Assembly: GCF_900091435.1 (NCBI RefSeq)
Contig: NZ_FMCS01000008.1
Location: 186,001-250,000, forward strand
Length of the DNA stretch: 64,000 bases
Source of the DNA: Micromonospora chaiyaphumensis
GTDB lineage: Bacteria; Actinomycetota; Actinomycetes; Mycobacteriales; Micromonosporaceae
Reading direction: 5' to 3'
Shown: one piece after another, positions 36,872 through 45,472 of the stretch
Layout: every line of letters starts with the position of its first letter
Position numbering within the stretch: position 1 is the first letter of the stretch
The notes under the pieces: model-generated
Database searches by the model: none
Seen by the model: the letters and a program-made list of their open reading frames with translations, nothing else
Told to the model about the DNA's origin: nothing
Made by a program: the position numbers and the translations under genes

Positions 36872-37483
36872 ATGCCCAGCCGCCTGCTCTACCTGGTCCG
36901 CCACGGCGAACAGGACCGGCCGGAGGAGGAGGCGGACACCGGCCTCTCGGCGCGTGGCCGCCGACAGGCGACGCTGCTGGGCGAGCGGCTGCGCGGCACC
37001 CACTTCGCGGCCGTTCACCACGGGCCGGCACGCCGCGCCGCGGAGACCGCCGCGCTGGTCGCCGCCGCACTGCCGGGCGTTCCCGTGTACTCCGACGACC
37101 GGGCCGGGGACCACATGCCGCACGACACCGACCCGGCCGGCCTGCCCGAGCGGTACGCGACCTTCCTCACCGGCTTCACCGAGCGCGAACGGCTCGACGG
37201 GCCGCGCGTGACCGCCGAGGCCGTGGCCCGTTTCGCGACACCGCCCGACGAGGGCGACGTACGTGAGCTGATCGTCACGCACAACTTCCTGGTCGGATGG
37301 CTGGTCCGCCACGCCCTGGAGGCCCCCGAACGGCGCTGGATCGGCCTGAACCACCAGAACGCCGGCCTGACCGTCATCCGCTACACCCCGGGCCTCCCGC
37401 CGGCGTTGATCGCCCACAACGACGTCGCCCACCTCCCCCCGGAACTCCGCGCCACCGGCCTCCCGGAGCACTACCTCATCTGA
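36872..37483 (+). CDS. histidine phosphatase family protein
   Basis: A 203-residue phosphoglycerate-mutase-like phosphatase. The catalytic LVRHGEQDRPEEE is at residues 7-19 (the RHG motif), the SARGRRQATLLGERL helix follows, the second Arg is in HHGPARRAAETA, and the second catalytic His is in LIVTHNFLVGWLV. The ATG at 36872 has GGAGGTGCCCCGG upstream. Substrates in the family range from sugar phosphates to proteins. It is convergent with the lipoprotein gene. Confidence 0.9.
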   Translation: MPSRLLYLVRHGEQDRPEEEADTGLSARGRRQATLLGERLRGTHFAAVHHGPARRAAETAALVAAALPGVPVYSDDRAGDHMPHDTDPAGLPERYATFLTGFTERERLDGPRVTAEAVARFATPPDEGDVRELIVTHNFLVGWLVRHALEAPERRWIGLNHQNAGLTVIRYTPGLPPALIAHNDVAHLPPELRATGLPEHYLI

Positions 37484-37489
37484 CCCGGA

Positions 37490-37951
37490 TCAGCCCGTCG
37501 CCTGCGTGAGCAGGTCGACCACGGCCGCGGTGGCGGGCGGCGGGGTGAGCTCCGGCGGGCAGTCCACGTAGCTCGTGGTGGTCGGGCCGACGGTGAGCCG
37601 GTAGCTGAACGCGTCCGCGCACATGGTCGCCGGGATGGTGGCGGTGGCCTCCGCGACCAGCCGCGAGTCGCTGGCGAGGCGCCGCAGCCGGTCGAGGTCG
37701 GTGTCGCTGAGCCGGCCGGTGCGGGAGGCGCCGGCCCGGTCGACCCGGGTCCACCGGCCGTCGGGCTCCACCGTGACGGTGTCCTCGAGCCCGACGATGC
37801 CGCCGGACTTCGTCAGCACCACCGGCACGGCGGGCGCGGTGGTGGCCGAAGCCGCGCTGTCGGGCGCGGGCCTGCCGCCGTTCTGGGCGCAGCCGCCGAG
37901 CGGGGCGAGGAGCGCGGCGAGGAGGGTCGCCGCGACAGGGGTGGCTCTCAT
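37490..37951 (-). CDS. small lipoprotein of unknown function
   Basis: About 153 residues. The N-terminus MRATPVAATLLAALLAPLGGC is a lipoprotein signal with lipobox LGGC. The mature part has an opening Ala/Pro-rich linker, then beta-rich sequence (SGGIVGLEDTVTVEPDGRWT) and two cysteines (TMCADAFSYRL, SYVDCPPEL) that could form a disulfide. No family is recognised. The ATG at 37951 is chosen because the lipobox then falls at a normal distance; the frame is open upstream to 38002. Confidence 0.7.
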   Translation of the reverse strand: MRATPVAATLLAALLAPLGGCAQNGGRPAPDSAASATTAPAVPVVLTKSGGIVGLEDTVTVEPDGRWTRVDRAGASRTGRLSDTDLDRLRRLASDSRLVAEATATIPATMCADAFSYRLTVGPTTTSYVDCPPELTPPPATAAVVDLLTQATG

Positions 37952-38058
37952 GCCGATCGGACGCACGGCGAGGCCACCCGGTTCCGACACGCTCCGTCGC
38001 ATCGTCCGAACGGACAGTGTCTCCGGCAGGAAAGCGCTCGCACCCTTTCACGTTCTTC

Positions 38059-38080
38059 GATGTATCGCTATATCTACATC
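38059..38080. promoter_or_regulatory. AT-rich inverted repeat upstream of the metalloprotease
   Basis: GATGTA (38059-38064) and TACATC (38075-38080) flank TCGCTATATC, a strikingly AT-rich spot in this GC-rich DNA. A second small repeat, GTGAC and GTCAC, follows at about 38083-38099. Both lie just before the protease ribosome site and are candidates for regulator binding. Confidence 0.45.
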
Positions 38081-38122
38081 AGTGACTACCCCCGTCACAA
38101 CTTCCCCCCTTCAGGAGGGCCC

Positions 38123-40522
38123 GTGAAAAGATCCCTCGCCGCCGTCAGCGCAGCGCTGCTCACCAGCGGCGTGCTGGCCTGCGTCACCACCACGGCGCAC
38201 GCGGCAACCCCGAGCGCCCCGTCCCCCGAGTCCGCCGCCGCAACCCGGGCGGAGAGCCTGCTCCGCGCCAACCCCGGTGCCGTCCAGGGCGCCGCCGGGG
38301 AGGCGTACCAGGCCGTGCGCACGAGGGTGGACGCCTCCGGGGCCACCCACACCCGCTACGCCCGGACCTACCACGGCCTGCGCGTCTACGGCGGTGACTT
38401 CGTCATCCACACCGCCCCGAACGGCACGCTGGCCGGCACCTCCGTCGGTCTGGCCGCACCGCTCACGCTGGCCACCACCGCCAAGGTGGGTGCGGCCGCG
38501 GCCAAGGCCAGCGCGCGCAAGGCGTTCTCCGGCTCGCTCACCTCGGTGGGCACGCCGGAGCTCTTCGTCGACGCCAGCTCCGGCCGGGGTCGGCTGGCCT
38601 GGGAGACCGTCGCCACGGGCTGGCAGGCGGACAGGCAGACGCCGTCGAAGTTGCACGTCGTCACGGACGCGACCACCGGCGCGGTGATCGGCTCCTACGA
38701 CGAGATCGTGACGGTGGTCGGCAGCGGCCAGGGCATCTACACCGGCACGGTCAGCATCGACACGACGCTCTCCGGCAGCACCTACCAGATGGTGGACCCG
38801 TCCCACGGCAACGGCCGTACGTGCGACATGAACAACAGCACCGGCGGCACCTGCACGACCTTCACCGACCCCGACAACAACTGGGGCAACGGCACCAACT
38901 CGAACCGGCAGTCCGCCGGTGTCGACGCCCACTTCGGGGCCGCGAAGACGTTCGACTACTTCAAGAACGTGCACGGCCGCAACGGCATCTTCGGCAACGG
39001 CGCGGGCGTGCCGAGCCGGGTGCACTACGGCAGCAACTACGTCAACGCCTTCTGGGACGGCTCCCAGATGACCTACGGCGACGGCTCCGGCAACTCCCGC
39101 CCGCTGGTCTCGCTCGACGTCGCCGGCCACGAGATGAGCCACGGCGTCACCGAGGCGCTGTCCGGCCTCGTCTACTCCGGCGAGCCGGGCGGCCTCAACG
39201 AGGCCACCAGCGACATCTTCGGCAACATGGTGGAGTTCTACGCCGCCGCGCCGAGCGACCCGGGCGACTACCAGGTCGGTGAGAAGATCAACATCAACGG
39301 CAACGGTACGCCGCTGCGCTACATGTACAACCCGTCGCTGGACGGCTCGTCCGACTCCTGCTGGAGCACCAGCACGAAGAACAAGGACGTGCACTACTCC
39401 TCCGGCGTGGCCAACCACTTCTACTTCAACCTGGCCGAGGGCACCGGCTCCACCGCGTACGGCACGTCGCCGGTCTGCGGCTCGGCGCCGGCCGTGACCG
39501 GCATCGGTCGCGCCAAGGCGGAGAAGATCTGGTACCGGGCGCTCGACGTGTACTTCACCTCGAACACCTCGTACGTCAACACCACCACCCCGTCGAACAC
39601 CGCCCGGGCCTACACCCTGAAGGCGGCGACCGACCTGTACGGCAACTGCTCCACCGAGTACAAGACCGTCCAGGCGGCGTGGACCGCGGTGAACGTGGCC
39701 GGCAACGACGCGCCCTGCGGCTCCACCGGCAACGACTTCTCCGTCGCGCTCTCCCCGACCTCCGGCTCGGTGACCGCGGGCGCTTCGGTCTCCACCACCG
39801 TCGCCACCGCCACCACCAGCGGGACCGCGCAGACCGTGACGTTCTCCGCCTCGGGCCTGCCGAGCGGCGCCACCGCGTCGTTCAGCCCGGCCTCGGTGAC
39901 CTCGGGCGGCTCGTCCACGCTCACCATCGCCACCTCGGCGAGCACCCCGGCCGGCACCTACTCGGTGACCGTCACGGGCGCCGGCTCGGTGAGCCACTCG
40001 GCGACCTACACGCTGACCGTGAACGGCACCGGCGGCGGCTGCACGGGTGCGGGTCAGAAGCTCGGGAACCCGGGCTTCGAGTCGGGTAACACCGTGTGGT
40101 CGTCGACCTCGGGTGTGATCGGCCAGTACGGCTCCTCCGGCCAGCCGCCGCGTACCGGCACCTGGAACGCGTGGCTGGACGGCTACGGCAGCACCCACAC
40201 CGACACCCTGTCCCAGTCGGTGAGCCTGCCGGCCGGCTGCACCAGCTACAACTTCACGTTCTGGCTGCACATCGACTCGGCGGAGACCACCAGCAGCGTC
40301 CAGTACGACAAGCTGACCGTGCAGGTGCTCAACTCCTCCGGCAGTGTGCTGGCGACCCTGGCGACCTACTCCAACCTGAACAAGGCCACCGGCTACAGCC
40401 AGAAGTCCTTCTCCCTGGCCGGCTACGCCGGCCAGAGCGTCACCCTGAAGTTCACCGGCACCGAGGACTCCTCGCTGCAGACCTCGTTCGTCATCGACGA
40501 CACCGCGGTCAACGTCTCCTGA
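38123..40522 (+). CDS. secreted M4 (thermolysin-like) metallopeptidase
   Basis: A 799-residue exoenzyme. It has a signal peptide (VKRSLAAVSAALLTSGVLAC, AHAATPS), then an FTP/PepSY-type propeptide to about residue 205. The M4 catalytic domain carries zinc ligands His336 and His340 in VAGHEMSHG and Glu360 in GGLNEATSD, the normal spacing. An Ig-like module follows (about 535-635; SVALSPTSGSVTAGASVS), and last a jelly-roll-like C-terminal domain beginning LGNPGFESGNTVW. The GTG start has AGGAGGGCCC upstream. It digests extracellular protein. An AT-rich palindrome precedes it. Confidence 0.95.
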   Translation: MKRSLAAVSAALLTSGVLACVTTTAHAATPSAPSPESAAATRAESLLRANPGAVQGAAGEAYQAVRTRVDASGATHTRYARTYHGLRVYGGDFVIHTAPNGTLAGTSVGLAAPLTLATTAKVGAAAAKASARKAFSGSLTSVGTPELFVDASSGRGRLAWETVATGWQADRQTPSKLHVVTDATTGAVIGSYDEIVTVVGSGQGIYTGTVSIDTTLSGSTYQMVDPSHGNGRTCDMNNSTGGTCTTFTDPDNNWGNGTNSNRQSAGVDAHFGAAKTFDYFKNVHGRNGIFGNGAGVPSRVHYGSNYVNAFWDGSQMTYGDGSGNSRPLVSLDVAGHEMSHGVTEALSGLVYSGEPGGLNEATSDIFGNMVEFYAAAPSDPGDYQVGEKININGNGTPLRYMYNPSLDGSSDSCWSTSTKNKDVHYSSGVANHFYFNLAEGTGSTAYGTSPVCGSAPAVTGIGRAKAEKIWYRALDVYFTSNTSYVNTTTPSNTARAYTLKAATDLYGNCSTEYKTVQAAWTAVNVAGNDAPCGSTGNDFSVALSPTSGSVTAGASVSTTVATATTSGTAQTVTFSASGLPSGATASFSPASVTSGGSSTLTIATSASTPAGTYSVTVTGAGSVSHSATYTLTVNGTGGGCTGAGQKLGNPGFESGNTVWSSTSGVIGQYGSSGQPPRTGTWNAWLDGYGSTHTDTLSQSVSLPAGCTSYNFTFWLHIDSAETTSSVQYDKLTVQVLNSSGSVLATLATYSNLNKATGYSQKSFSLAGYAGQSVTLKFTGTEDSSLQTSFVIDDTAVNVS

Positions 40523-40599
40523 CCTGACCGCCCGACCCCGGGGCCCGGCGGCCACCCCACGCGGGTGGTCACCGGGCCCCGCCCGTTACGGTCGGAGCC

Positions 40600-41367
40600 A
40601 TGTCCGATGCGGAACTGACCGTCACGGTCGACGGCCCGGTGGCGACCGTGGCGATCCGGAACCCGGCCCGTCGCAACGCCATGACGCCGGCCATGTGGCG
40701 GCAACTCCCGGTGCTGCTCGACGGCCTGGAGGCCGACCCGGCGGTGCGCGTGCTGGTGCTCACCGGAGCGGGCGGCACCTTCTGTGCCGGCGCCGACCTG
40801 GGCGACCTGGACGAGCTGCTGGAGGCCGGGGACGGCAGCATCGCCGTGGCCGCCGAGGAGCGGCTCGCCGTGTTCGGCCGGCCCACCGTGGCCGCCGTCG
40901 AGGGCGCCTGTGTCGGTGGCGGCTGCCAGCTCGCCGTCGCCTGCGACCTGCGCCTCGCCGCGGCGGACGCCCGGTTCGGCGTACCCCCGGCGCGGCTGGG
41001 GCTGGTCTACCCGGCGCCGACCACCCGGCGGCTGGCCCGGCTGGTCGGGCCGTCCGCGGCCAAGCACCTGCTGTTCACCAGTGAGCTGGTCGACGCCGAG
41101 CGGGCGCTGCGCATCGGGCTGGTCGACGAGGTGCTGCCGGCCGACGGGCTCGCGGCCCGCGTGGCGGCGCTGACGGCCACGATCGCCGAGCGTTCCCGGC
41201 TCACCGTGGCGGCGGCCAAGGAGATCGTCGACGGGCGCGCCGACGCCGACCGGGTCGCCTGGTGGCACCGGCAGGTCCGGGAGAGCGGCGAGGCCCGCGA
41301 GGGGATCGCGGCGGTCACCGAGCGCCGGCCGCCGCGCTTCGGCTGGACCCCGCCCGCCGCCGGCTGA
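40600..41367 (+). CDS. enoyl-CoA hydratase/isomerase family protein
   Basis: A 255-residue crotonase-fold protein. The oxyanion-hole segments are GTFCAGADLGDLDELL and VEGACVGGGCQLAVACDLRLA. The second catalytic acid expected in hydratases is not conserved: the GVPPARLGLVYP segment has no Glu at the usual place, so an isomerase or other crotonase reaction is possible. The C-terminal helices are complete. It stands between the metalloprotease and the convergent HNH gene with no clear pathway partner. Confidence 0.88.
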   Translation: MSDAELTVTVDGPVATVAIRNPARRNAMTPAMWRQLPVLLDGLEADPAVRVLVLTGAGGTFCAGADLGDLDELLEAGDGSIAVAAEERLAVFGRPTVAAVEGACVGGGCQLAVACDLRLAAADARFGVPPARLGLVYPAPTTRRLARLVGPSAAKHLLFTSELVDAERALRIGLVDEVLPADGLAARVAALTATIAERSRLTVAAAKEIVDGRADADRVAWWHRQVRESGEAREGIAAVTERRPPRFGWTPPAAG

Positions 41368-41437
41368 TCCCGGGACCGGCGGGCGCCGCGCCGGAGGCGT
41401 GCCTCCGACGCGACCCCCTGTGCCCGCCGGCCGTCCG

Positions 41438-41878
41438 TCACCGCGCCAGCGCGGCCCAGCTCGGCGTCACCGGCTCCCGCCGCAGCGGCATGCCCGCCTC
41501 GGCCGGGGTCCGGTCGCCCTTGCGCTGGTTGCAGCCGTAGCAGGCGGCGGTGGTGTTCCCCCAGGTGTTCCGGCCGCCGCGCGAGCGGGGCAGGATGTGG
41601 TCGATCGTGCTGGCCGGGCCGTCGCAGTAGGCGCACCGCCGGCCGTCGCGGTGCAGCACCCCGCCCCGGGACCAGGCCGGGCCGGCGCTGAACCGCCAGC
41701 GGGTCACCACGTACCGGACGAGGCGGACCACCCGCGGCATCGGGAAGACCCCGATGACCTGGTCCGGCTCGGCCTCGTGGATCTCGGCGACCCGCCGGCA
41801 GAGCATCCGGATCGCGTGCTGGACGGTGACCCGGTGCAGCGGGCCGAGGTCGGCGTTGATGACGAGGACGGCGTCCAC
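41438..41878 (-). CDS. HNH endonuclease
   Basis: A 146-residue protein whose C-terminal half is an HNH nuclease with zinc cysteines: CAYCDGPASTIDHILPRSRG, then NTWGNTTAACYGCNQRKGDR. The Asp-His of motif one, the Asn and the last cysteine pair are intact. The N-terminal half (VLVINADLGPLHRVTVQHAI) is conserved in chromosomal actinobacterial relatives. The GTG at 41878 has AAGGGAGAG upstream; longer in-frame starts run into the leader. Upstream lies a terminator hairpin and a small open frame. The DNA target is unknown. Confidence 0.88.
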   Translation of the reverse strand: MDAVLVINADLGPLHRVTVQHAIRMLCRRVAEIHEAEPDQVIGVFPMPRVVRLVRYVVTRWRFSAGPAWSRGGVLHRDGRRCAYCDGPASTIDHILPRSRGGRNTWGNTTAACYGCNQRKGDRTPAEAGMPLRREPVTPSWAALAR

Positions 41879-41927
41879 CGGGCTCTCCCTTCCCGATCGG
41901 TGGTTACGGCATCGGTGGTACGGCAGC

Positions 41928-41960
41928 AAAAAGCCGCCCGGTCCGGTGTGGACGGGCGGC
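41928..41960 (-). terminator. intrinsic terminator in the HNH leader
   Basis: On the minus strand, GCCGCCCG, a 12-nt loop that can extend the stem by three pairs, CGGGCGGC and then TTTTT. It is one of the few textbook U-tract terminators here, yet it lies 49 nt upstream of the HNH start, inside the presumed leader. Confidence 0.75.
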
Positions 41961-41984
41961 GGCGACGTGGACGCGCAGGCGCGT

Positions 41985-42074
41985 TCAGTCGGGCCACCCG
42001 GCACGGGGAACTTCGGCTCGGCAACCGTCGCTGGGCAGCCACGACGGCATCGTGGTGGCGTGTCGCAGCGACAT
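41985..42074 (-). CDS. possible 29-residue leader peptide
   Basis: ATG with GGGAG six bases upstream opens a 29-codon frame, MSLRHATTMPSWLPSDGC to a TGA. It contains two Trp and one Cys. Immediately after the stop comes a small ACGCGC/GCGCGT hairpin and then the intrinsic terminator at 41928-41960. The arrangement looks like an attenuation leader for the HNH gene. The 231-bp gap between the HNH gene and the next gene holds nothing else. Short frames are frequent in GC-rich DNA, so this may be chance. Confidence 0.35.
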   Translation of the reverse strand: MSLRHATTMPSWLPSDGCRAEVPRAGWPD

Positions 42075-42109
42075 CGACGGCTCCCGGAGCGGTGGTTGAC
42101 CTTGCGCGC

Positions 42110-43252
42110 TCACGGTAGATCCACGCCGGAAACGTGAGCAACGTATTTCGATCCGCCGTCGGACGGGGGCCGTGGCCGGGCGGTCCGCCCGGCCGCCCGT
42201 GCCGCACTGAGCGGCCGGCCGAGCCGGGCACCCATCTGCACCACCAGCTCGCTCTCGAGCAGCGGCCGGTTCACCTCGGCGGCAACCGACAGGGCGGGCG
42301 TGGACACCGAGCGCCAGATGGCGGTCAGTCCGGCGCCCAGGCCGATCAGGGCCACCGCCGCCCGGGTGGTGGGGGAACCGGCCGCCGCGGCGGCGCTCAC
42401 CCCGACCACCGCCAGCAGCACCACCAGCAGGGGTACGAGCACCGGCCAGAAGATCCCCCGGGCCGCCTGCACCACCAGCTTCCGGTCCCTGATGATCACG
42501 TTCCGGGCCACCACCGCCCAGTTCTCCTCGTCCAACAGGTCGCGCGGGTGCAGGCCGCCGGTGAGCACGCCCCGCCACAGCTCGCCCTGGTTGGGCAGCT
42601 CGCGGGCCAGCTCCGCCAGCCCGGCCTCGCCCGGGTCGCCGACCGCGGCCCGGGTGGCCGCCGCCGCCCAGGCGGCCAGGGAGTGGCGCACCACCGCCGC
42701 CGAGTACGGGGGCAGCACGGTGGCCAGTTCGTCCAGCCACCGGCTGAGCTGAATCTGCCGCCCGCCGAACCGCCCGACCACCTGGTCGGCGTCGCCACGC
42801 CGGGCCGTGTCGGCGAGCGACCGGCCGAGCCGGTACGCCAGCCCCACCCGGTGGTTGGTGGCCATCGTCCAGCGCAGCACGTCCACATTCAGCTCGTCGA
42901 GGGCGAGCAGCAGCGGTTCGCGGTCCGCCCCGCCGGCGGCCCGGGCGGTGGCGGTGGACGGCAGCGGCCGGCCCGGCGCGGTGAGCGCGGCGATCTGGGC
43001 GAGCGCCACCTCCACCCCGTCGAGGTTCATCCGGAGCCGGAGCTGTCCCGGCATCTCGGTGACATTGGAGAGCTTCGGCGGGGCGGCCGTTGGCCGGTCC
43101 GCGCCGTCGGCCAGGTCGGCGGTCTGCGCGTGGTGGTAGGTGTCCGCCATCGACCAGCCCAGCCGCAGCGCGGTGACGACGCACGCCCGCTCGTCGCGGA
43201 GCAGCCCGTAGGCGTCGTCCCGCTCGTCGTCCACCCGCAGCGCCGTGCTCAC
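42110..43252 (-). CDS. conserved membrane protein of unknown function
   Basis: A 380-residue protein. The first 260 residues are soluble and helical, with no known domain: a Leu/Ala-rich region including LNVDVLRWTMATNHRVGLAY and RQIQLSRWLDELATVLPPYS. Two membrane segments follow (about 275-300, FWPVLVPLLVVLLAVVGVSA, and 305-325), and then a cytosolic Arg/Pro-rich tail. The GTG start is used. I do not recognise the family. The tail end overlaps a promoter-like site for the HNH leader. Confidence 0.65.
   Translation of the reverse strand: MSTALRVDDERDDAYGLLRDERACVVTALRLGWSMADTYHHAQTADLADGADRPTAAPPKLSNVTEMPGQLRLRMNLDGVEVALAQIAALTAPGRPLPSTATARAAGGADREPLLLALDELNVDVLRWTMATNHRVGLAYRLGRSLADTARRGDADQVVGRFGGRQIQLSRWLDELATVLPPYSAAVVRHSLAAWAAAATRAAVGDPGEAGLAELARELPNQGELWRGVLTGGLHPRDLLDEENWAVVARNVIIRDRKLVVQAARGIFWPVLVPLLVVLLAVVGVSAAAAAGSPTTRAAVALIGLGAGLTAIWRSVSTPALSVAAEVNRPLLESELVVQMGARLGRPLSAARAAGRTARPRPPSDGGSKYVAHVSGVDLP
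42112..42141 (-). promoter_or_regulatory. candidate promoter of the HNH leader transcript
   Basis: On the minus strand, TTGCTC, 18 nt, TACCGT, overlapping the stop codon of the upstream membrane-protein gene. Transcription would start near 42105, about 30 nt before the 29-codon frame. Confidence 0.35.
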
Positions 43253-43325
43253 CCTCCCGACCTCCCGTGCCGACGGAATCAGTCGAGCCTAGTGCAGCTT
43301 TTGCAGGCTTATGACCGGTTTCGGA

Positions 43326-44855
43326 TCAGCGCCGTCCGGCCAGCAGCCCGCGCGGGCGGACCGAGTGGACCGGCTCGGCCGCCGCCCCCTCCGCCCGCAG
43401 GATGTGGTTGGCGGCCACGATGCCGGTCGCCGCCGACCGTTCCATGAGCGCGCTCGGGAACGCGGTGCGGATCCCGTCGCCGGCCAGGTAGAGGCCGGCC
43501 GCGTCGGTGCGTACCCCCGGCCGCCGCGCGTGGCTGCCCGGGGTGAACGCGGGGGCCTGCGCCTCGACCCGGGCGCGCAACGCGCGCACCCGCAGGCCGG
43601 CCGTCTCCGGCCACAACGCCGCCAGCTCCGCCCGCATCCGCTCGGCCAGCTCCTCGGCCGGCACGTGCGGCTCGCAGGCGTACGCGTGCAGCTCCACCAC
43701 CGAGCCGCCGGTCCGCCGCGCCCAGCGCCGCGGCTCGTCCTCGAGCCGGTGGTAGAGGGTCACCGAGTCCAGCGTGGACTGCCGGGACACCCCGCTGAAC
43801 GCCGCCCGGTCCGGCCGCACGTCGCCGTCCAGCCAGTAGCGCGCCACCGCGTACGGCGGGCCGGGCCGGCCGAACGCGGCCATCCGCGCCACCAGCCCCG
43901 GGGCCGCCGCGAGCAGGCCGGGAGAGGCAGCGACCAGTGCGGCGAGCGCGGGCGGGTCGACGGCGAGCACCACGTGCCCGGCCTCGTGGACGTCGCCGCC
44001 GGCCGTGGTCACCCGCCAGCCGCCGGGGGTCCGGTCCAGCCGGGTGGCGGGCGTGCCGGTGCGCACCCGGGCGCCGTGCCGCTCGACGTGCCGGGTGAGC
44101 GGCTCCCAGATCGCCGTGGCGTAGTCCCGGTCCGGGCAGTCGAAGGCCAGCCCCTCCGGGTTGCCGAGCAGGTAGAAGTGGAACTGGGCGATCATCTCGG
44201 CGGCCGACATCTCGGCCTCGTGGTTGAAGAACGAGTGCGAGAAGACCTCGAAGAGCATGGCCCGGGCCCGGTCGGGCAGCCGCAGCGAGGTGAGCAGCTC
44301 GTCGGCGGTCCGGGTGTCGAACTCCGCGTAGGTGCGCACCGGGTCGTAGGCCAGCAGCGGCAACGCCGCGTCCCGGTCCATGGCCCGCAGGTCGGCCAGC
44401 CGCAGGCTCGGGCTGCGCAGCAGCAGGGCCACCAGGTTGGCCGGCGGCGCGGGCGGCAGCCTCCCGAACTCCTCGGCCGGCCACTCGGCCGAGAGGATCG
44501 GGTAGCCGGGGACCGGCTTGAGGAAACCCAGGGCCGGGTCGGCCCGGCGCAGGATGTTCCGCCAGTTCCAGTACTGCCGGAAGAAGGCGTGGAAGCCGTG
44601 CTCGTTGCGCTGGACGCCGTGCGGCAGCTCCTCCGGCCAGGCGCCGAGCCGGCCGCCCAGGTGCGGCGCCGCCTCCAGCACGGTCACCTCGACACCGCGT
44701 TCGGCCAGCACCACCGCCGCCGACATGCCGGCGATGCCGCCGCCGACCACCACGGCCCGCACCGGTCGCGGCACGCGCGGGGCGCCACCGCCGCCGGGGT
44801 CCACCACGTGCCGGCGTACGCCGATGAGCCGGCCGACCACTCGCGACAGTGCCAT
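43326..44855 (-). CDS. CrtU-like FAD-dependent carotenoid oxidoreductase
   Basis: A 509-residue flavoprotein of the phytoene desaturase/amine oxidase group. The dinucleotide motif is VVVGGGIAGMSAAVVLAERG (residues about 35-54), followed by VLEAAPHLGGRLGAW. The substrate-side segment ELPHGVQRNEHGFHAFFRQY resembles CrtU-type beta-carotene desaturase/methyltransferases. The C-terminal FAD motif GLYLAGDGIRTAFPSALMER is intact. GGAGGTGCGC precedes the ATG. No other carotenoid gene is near, so an aromatic-carotenoid role is plausible but unproved; a different FAD oxidase is possible. Confidence 0.8.
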   Translation of the reverse strand: MALSRVVGRLIGVRRHVVDPGGGGAPRVPRPVRAVVVGGGIAGMSAAVVLAERGVEVTVLEAAPHLGGRLGAWPEELPHGVQRNEHGFHAFFRQYWNWRNILRRADPALGFLKPVPGYPILSAEWPAEEFGRLPPAPPANLVALLLRSPSLRLADLRAMDRDAALPLLAYDPVRTYAEFDTRTADELLTSLRLPDRARAMLFEVFSHSFFNHEAEMSAAEMIAQFHFYLLGNPEGLAFDCPDRDYATAIWEPLTRHVERHGARVRTGTPATRLDRTPGGWRVTTAGGDVHEAGHVVLAVDPPALAALVAASPGLLAAAPGLVARMAAFGRPGPPYAVARYWLDGDVRPDRAAFSGVSRQSTLDSVTLYHRLEDEPRRWARRTGGSVVELHAYACEPHVPAEELAERMRAELAALWPETAGLRVRALRARVEAQAPAFTPGSHARRPGVRTDAAGLYLAGDGIRTAFPSALMERSAATGIVAANHILRAEGAAAEPVHSVRPRGLLAGRR

Positions 44856-44893
44856 GCGCACCTCCGCCCGACGGGGGCCTCCAGTCTGCCGGG

Positions 44894-45385
44894 TCACCCG
44901 GCGGGCGGCAGCAGACAGCGGCGCGGCCGGTCGGAGTCCGGCCAGACGTACTCCAGGTCGGGCGGGACGTCGCCGAACTGCGGGCCGTAGTGTGCCGGGT
45001 CCTTGCGCAGCAGCGACGACCGGTGGCTGCGGTGCAGGTCGTCCCGGCCCAGCCAGGGCGGCAGCTCGCCGGCCTCGGCCAGCTCCGGCTGGGTGCGGAT
45101 GAGCGTGATGCCGCAGGCGGAGGCGAGGTCGGTGGCCATGGTGGCCGCGCAGGTGTCGGCCCGCCCCGGCTCGCACCAGACCGCGCACATGTCCAGGCCG
45201 TAGCGGGTCAGCGCCTCCTCGTACCCGGCCCACATCTTCACCGCGGGGTGGTTGCGCCAGCCGTAGTCCGGGCGGGTCAGCCCGCGCAGCACCTGGATGG
45301 TCTCCACCCGCTGCTTGCCCAGCCGCTTCTGGTCCAGCGTGCGGGCGCTGGCCAGGAAGTCCGGATACGGCAGGAACGTCTGCAT
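44894..45385 (-). CDS. MSMEG_6728-family protein
   Basis: A 163-residue conserved actinobacterial protein: MQTFLPYPDFLASARTLDQK, RLGKQRVETIQVLRGL, HPAVKMWAGYEEALTRYG and SHRSSLLRKDPAHYGPQF. The first and middle parts are reminiscent of pyrimidine-dimer DNA glycosylase-like proteins in length and pattern, but I cannot confirm catalytic residues. It lies just upstream of the CrtU-like gene on the same strand (38-bp gap), which might allow co-transcription and hint at light-damage responses. That link is speculative. Confidence 0.8.
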   Translation of the reverse strand: MQTFLPYPDFLASARTLDQKRLGKQRVETIQVLRGLTRPDYGWRNHPAVKMWAGYEEALTRYGLDMCAVWCEPGRADTCAATMATDLASACGITLIRTQPELAEAGELPPWLGRDDLHRSHRSSLLRKDPAHYGPQFGDVPPDLEYVWPDSDRPRRCLLPPAG

Positions 45386-45472
45386 GCCGGTGCTCTACCC
45401 GCGGTGGCCGGCACCATGCGTTGATGATCGAGGGGGCTGCGCGCACCGCGAGCGGCTGACTACGATCCGGGC

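Noticed and set aside
38111-40555. More than 800-codon minus-strand open frame opposite the M4 protease
   Set aside because: The plus strand holds the zinc motif with exact spacing, signal peptide and domains; the reverse reading is low-complexity Val/Gly/Arg.
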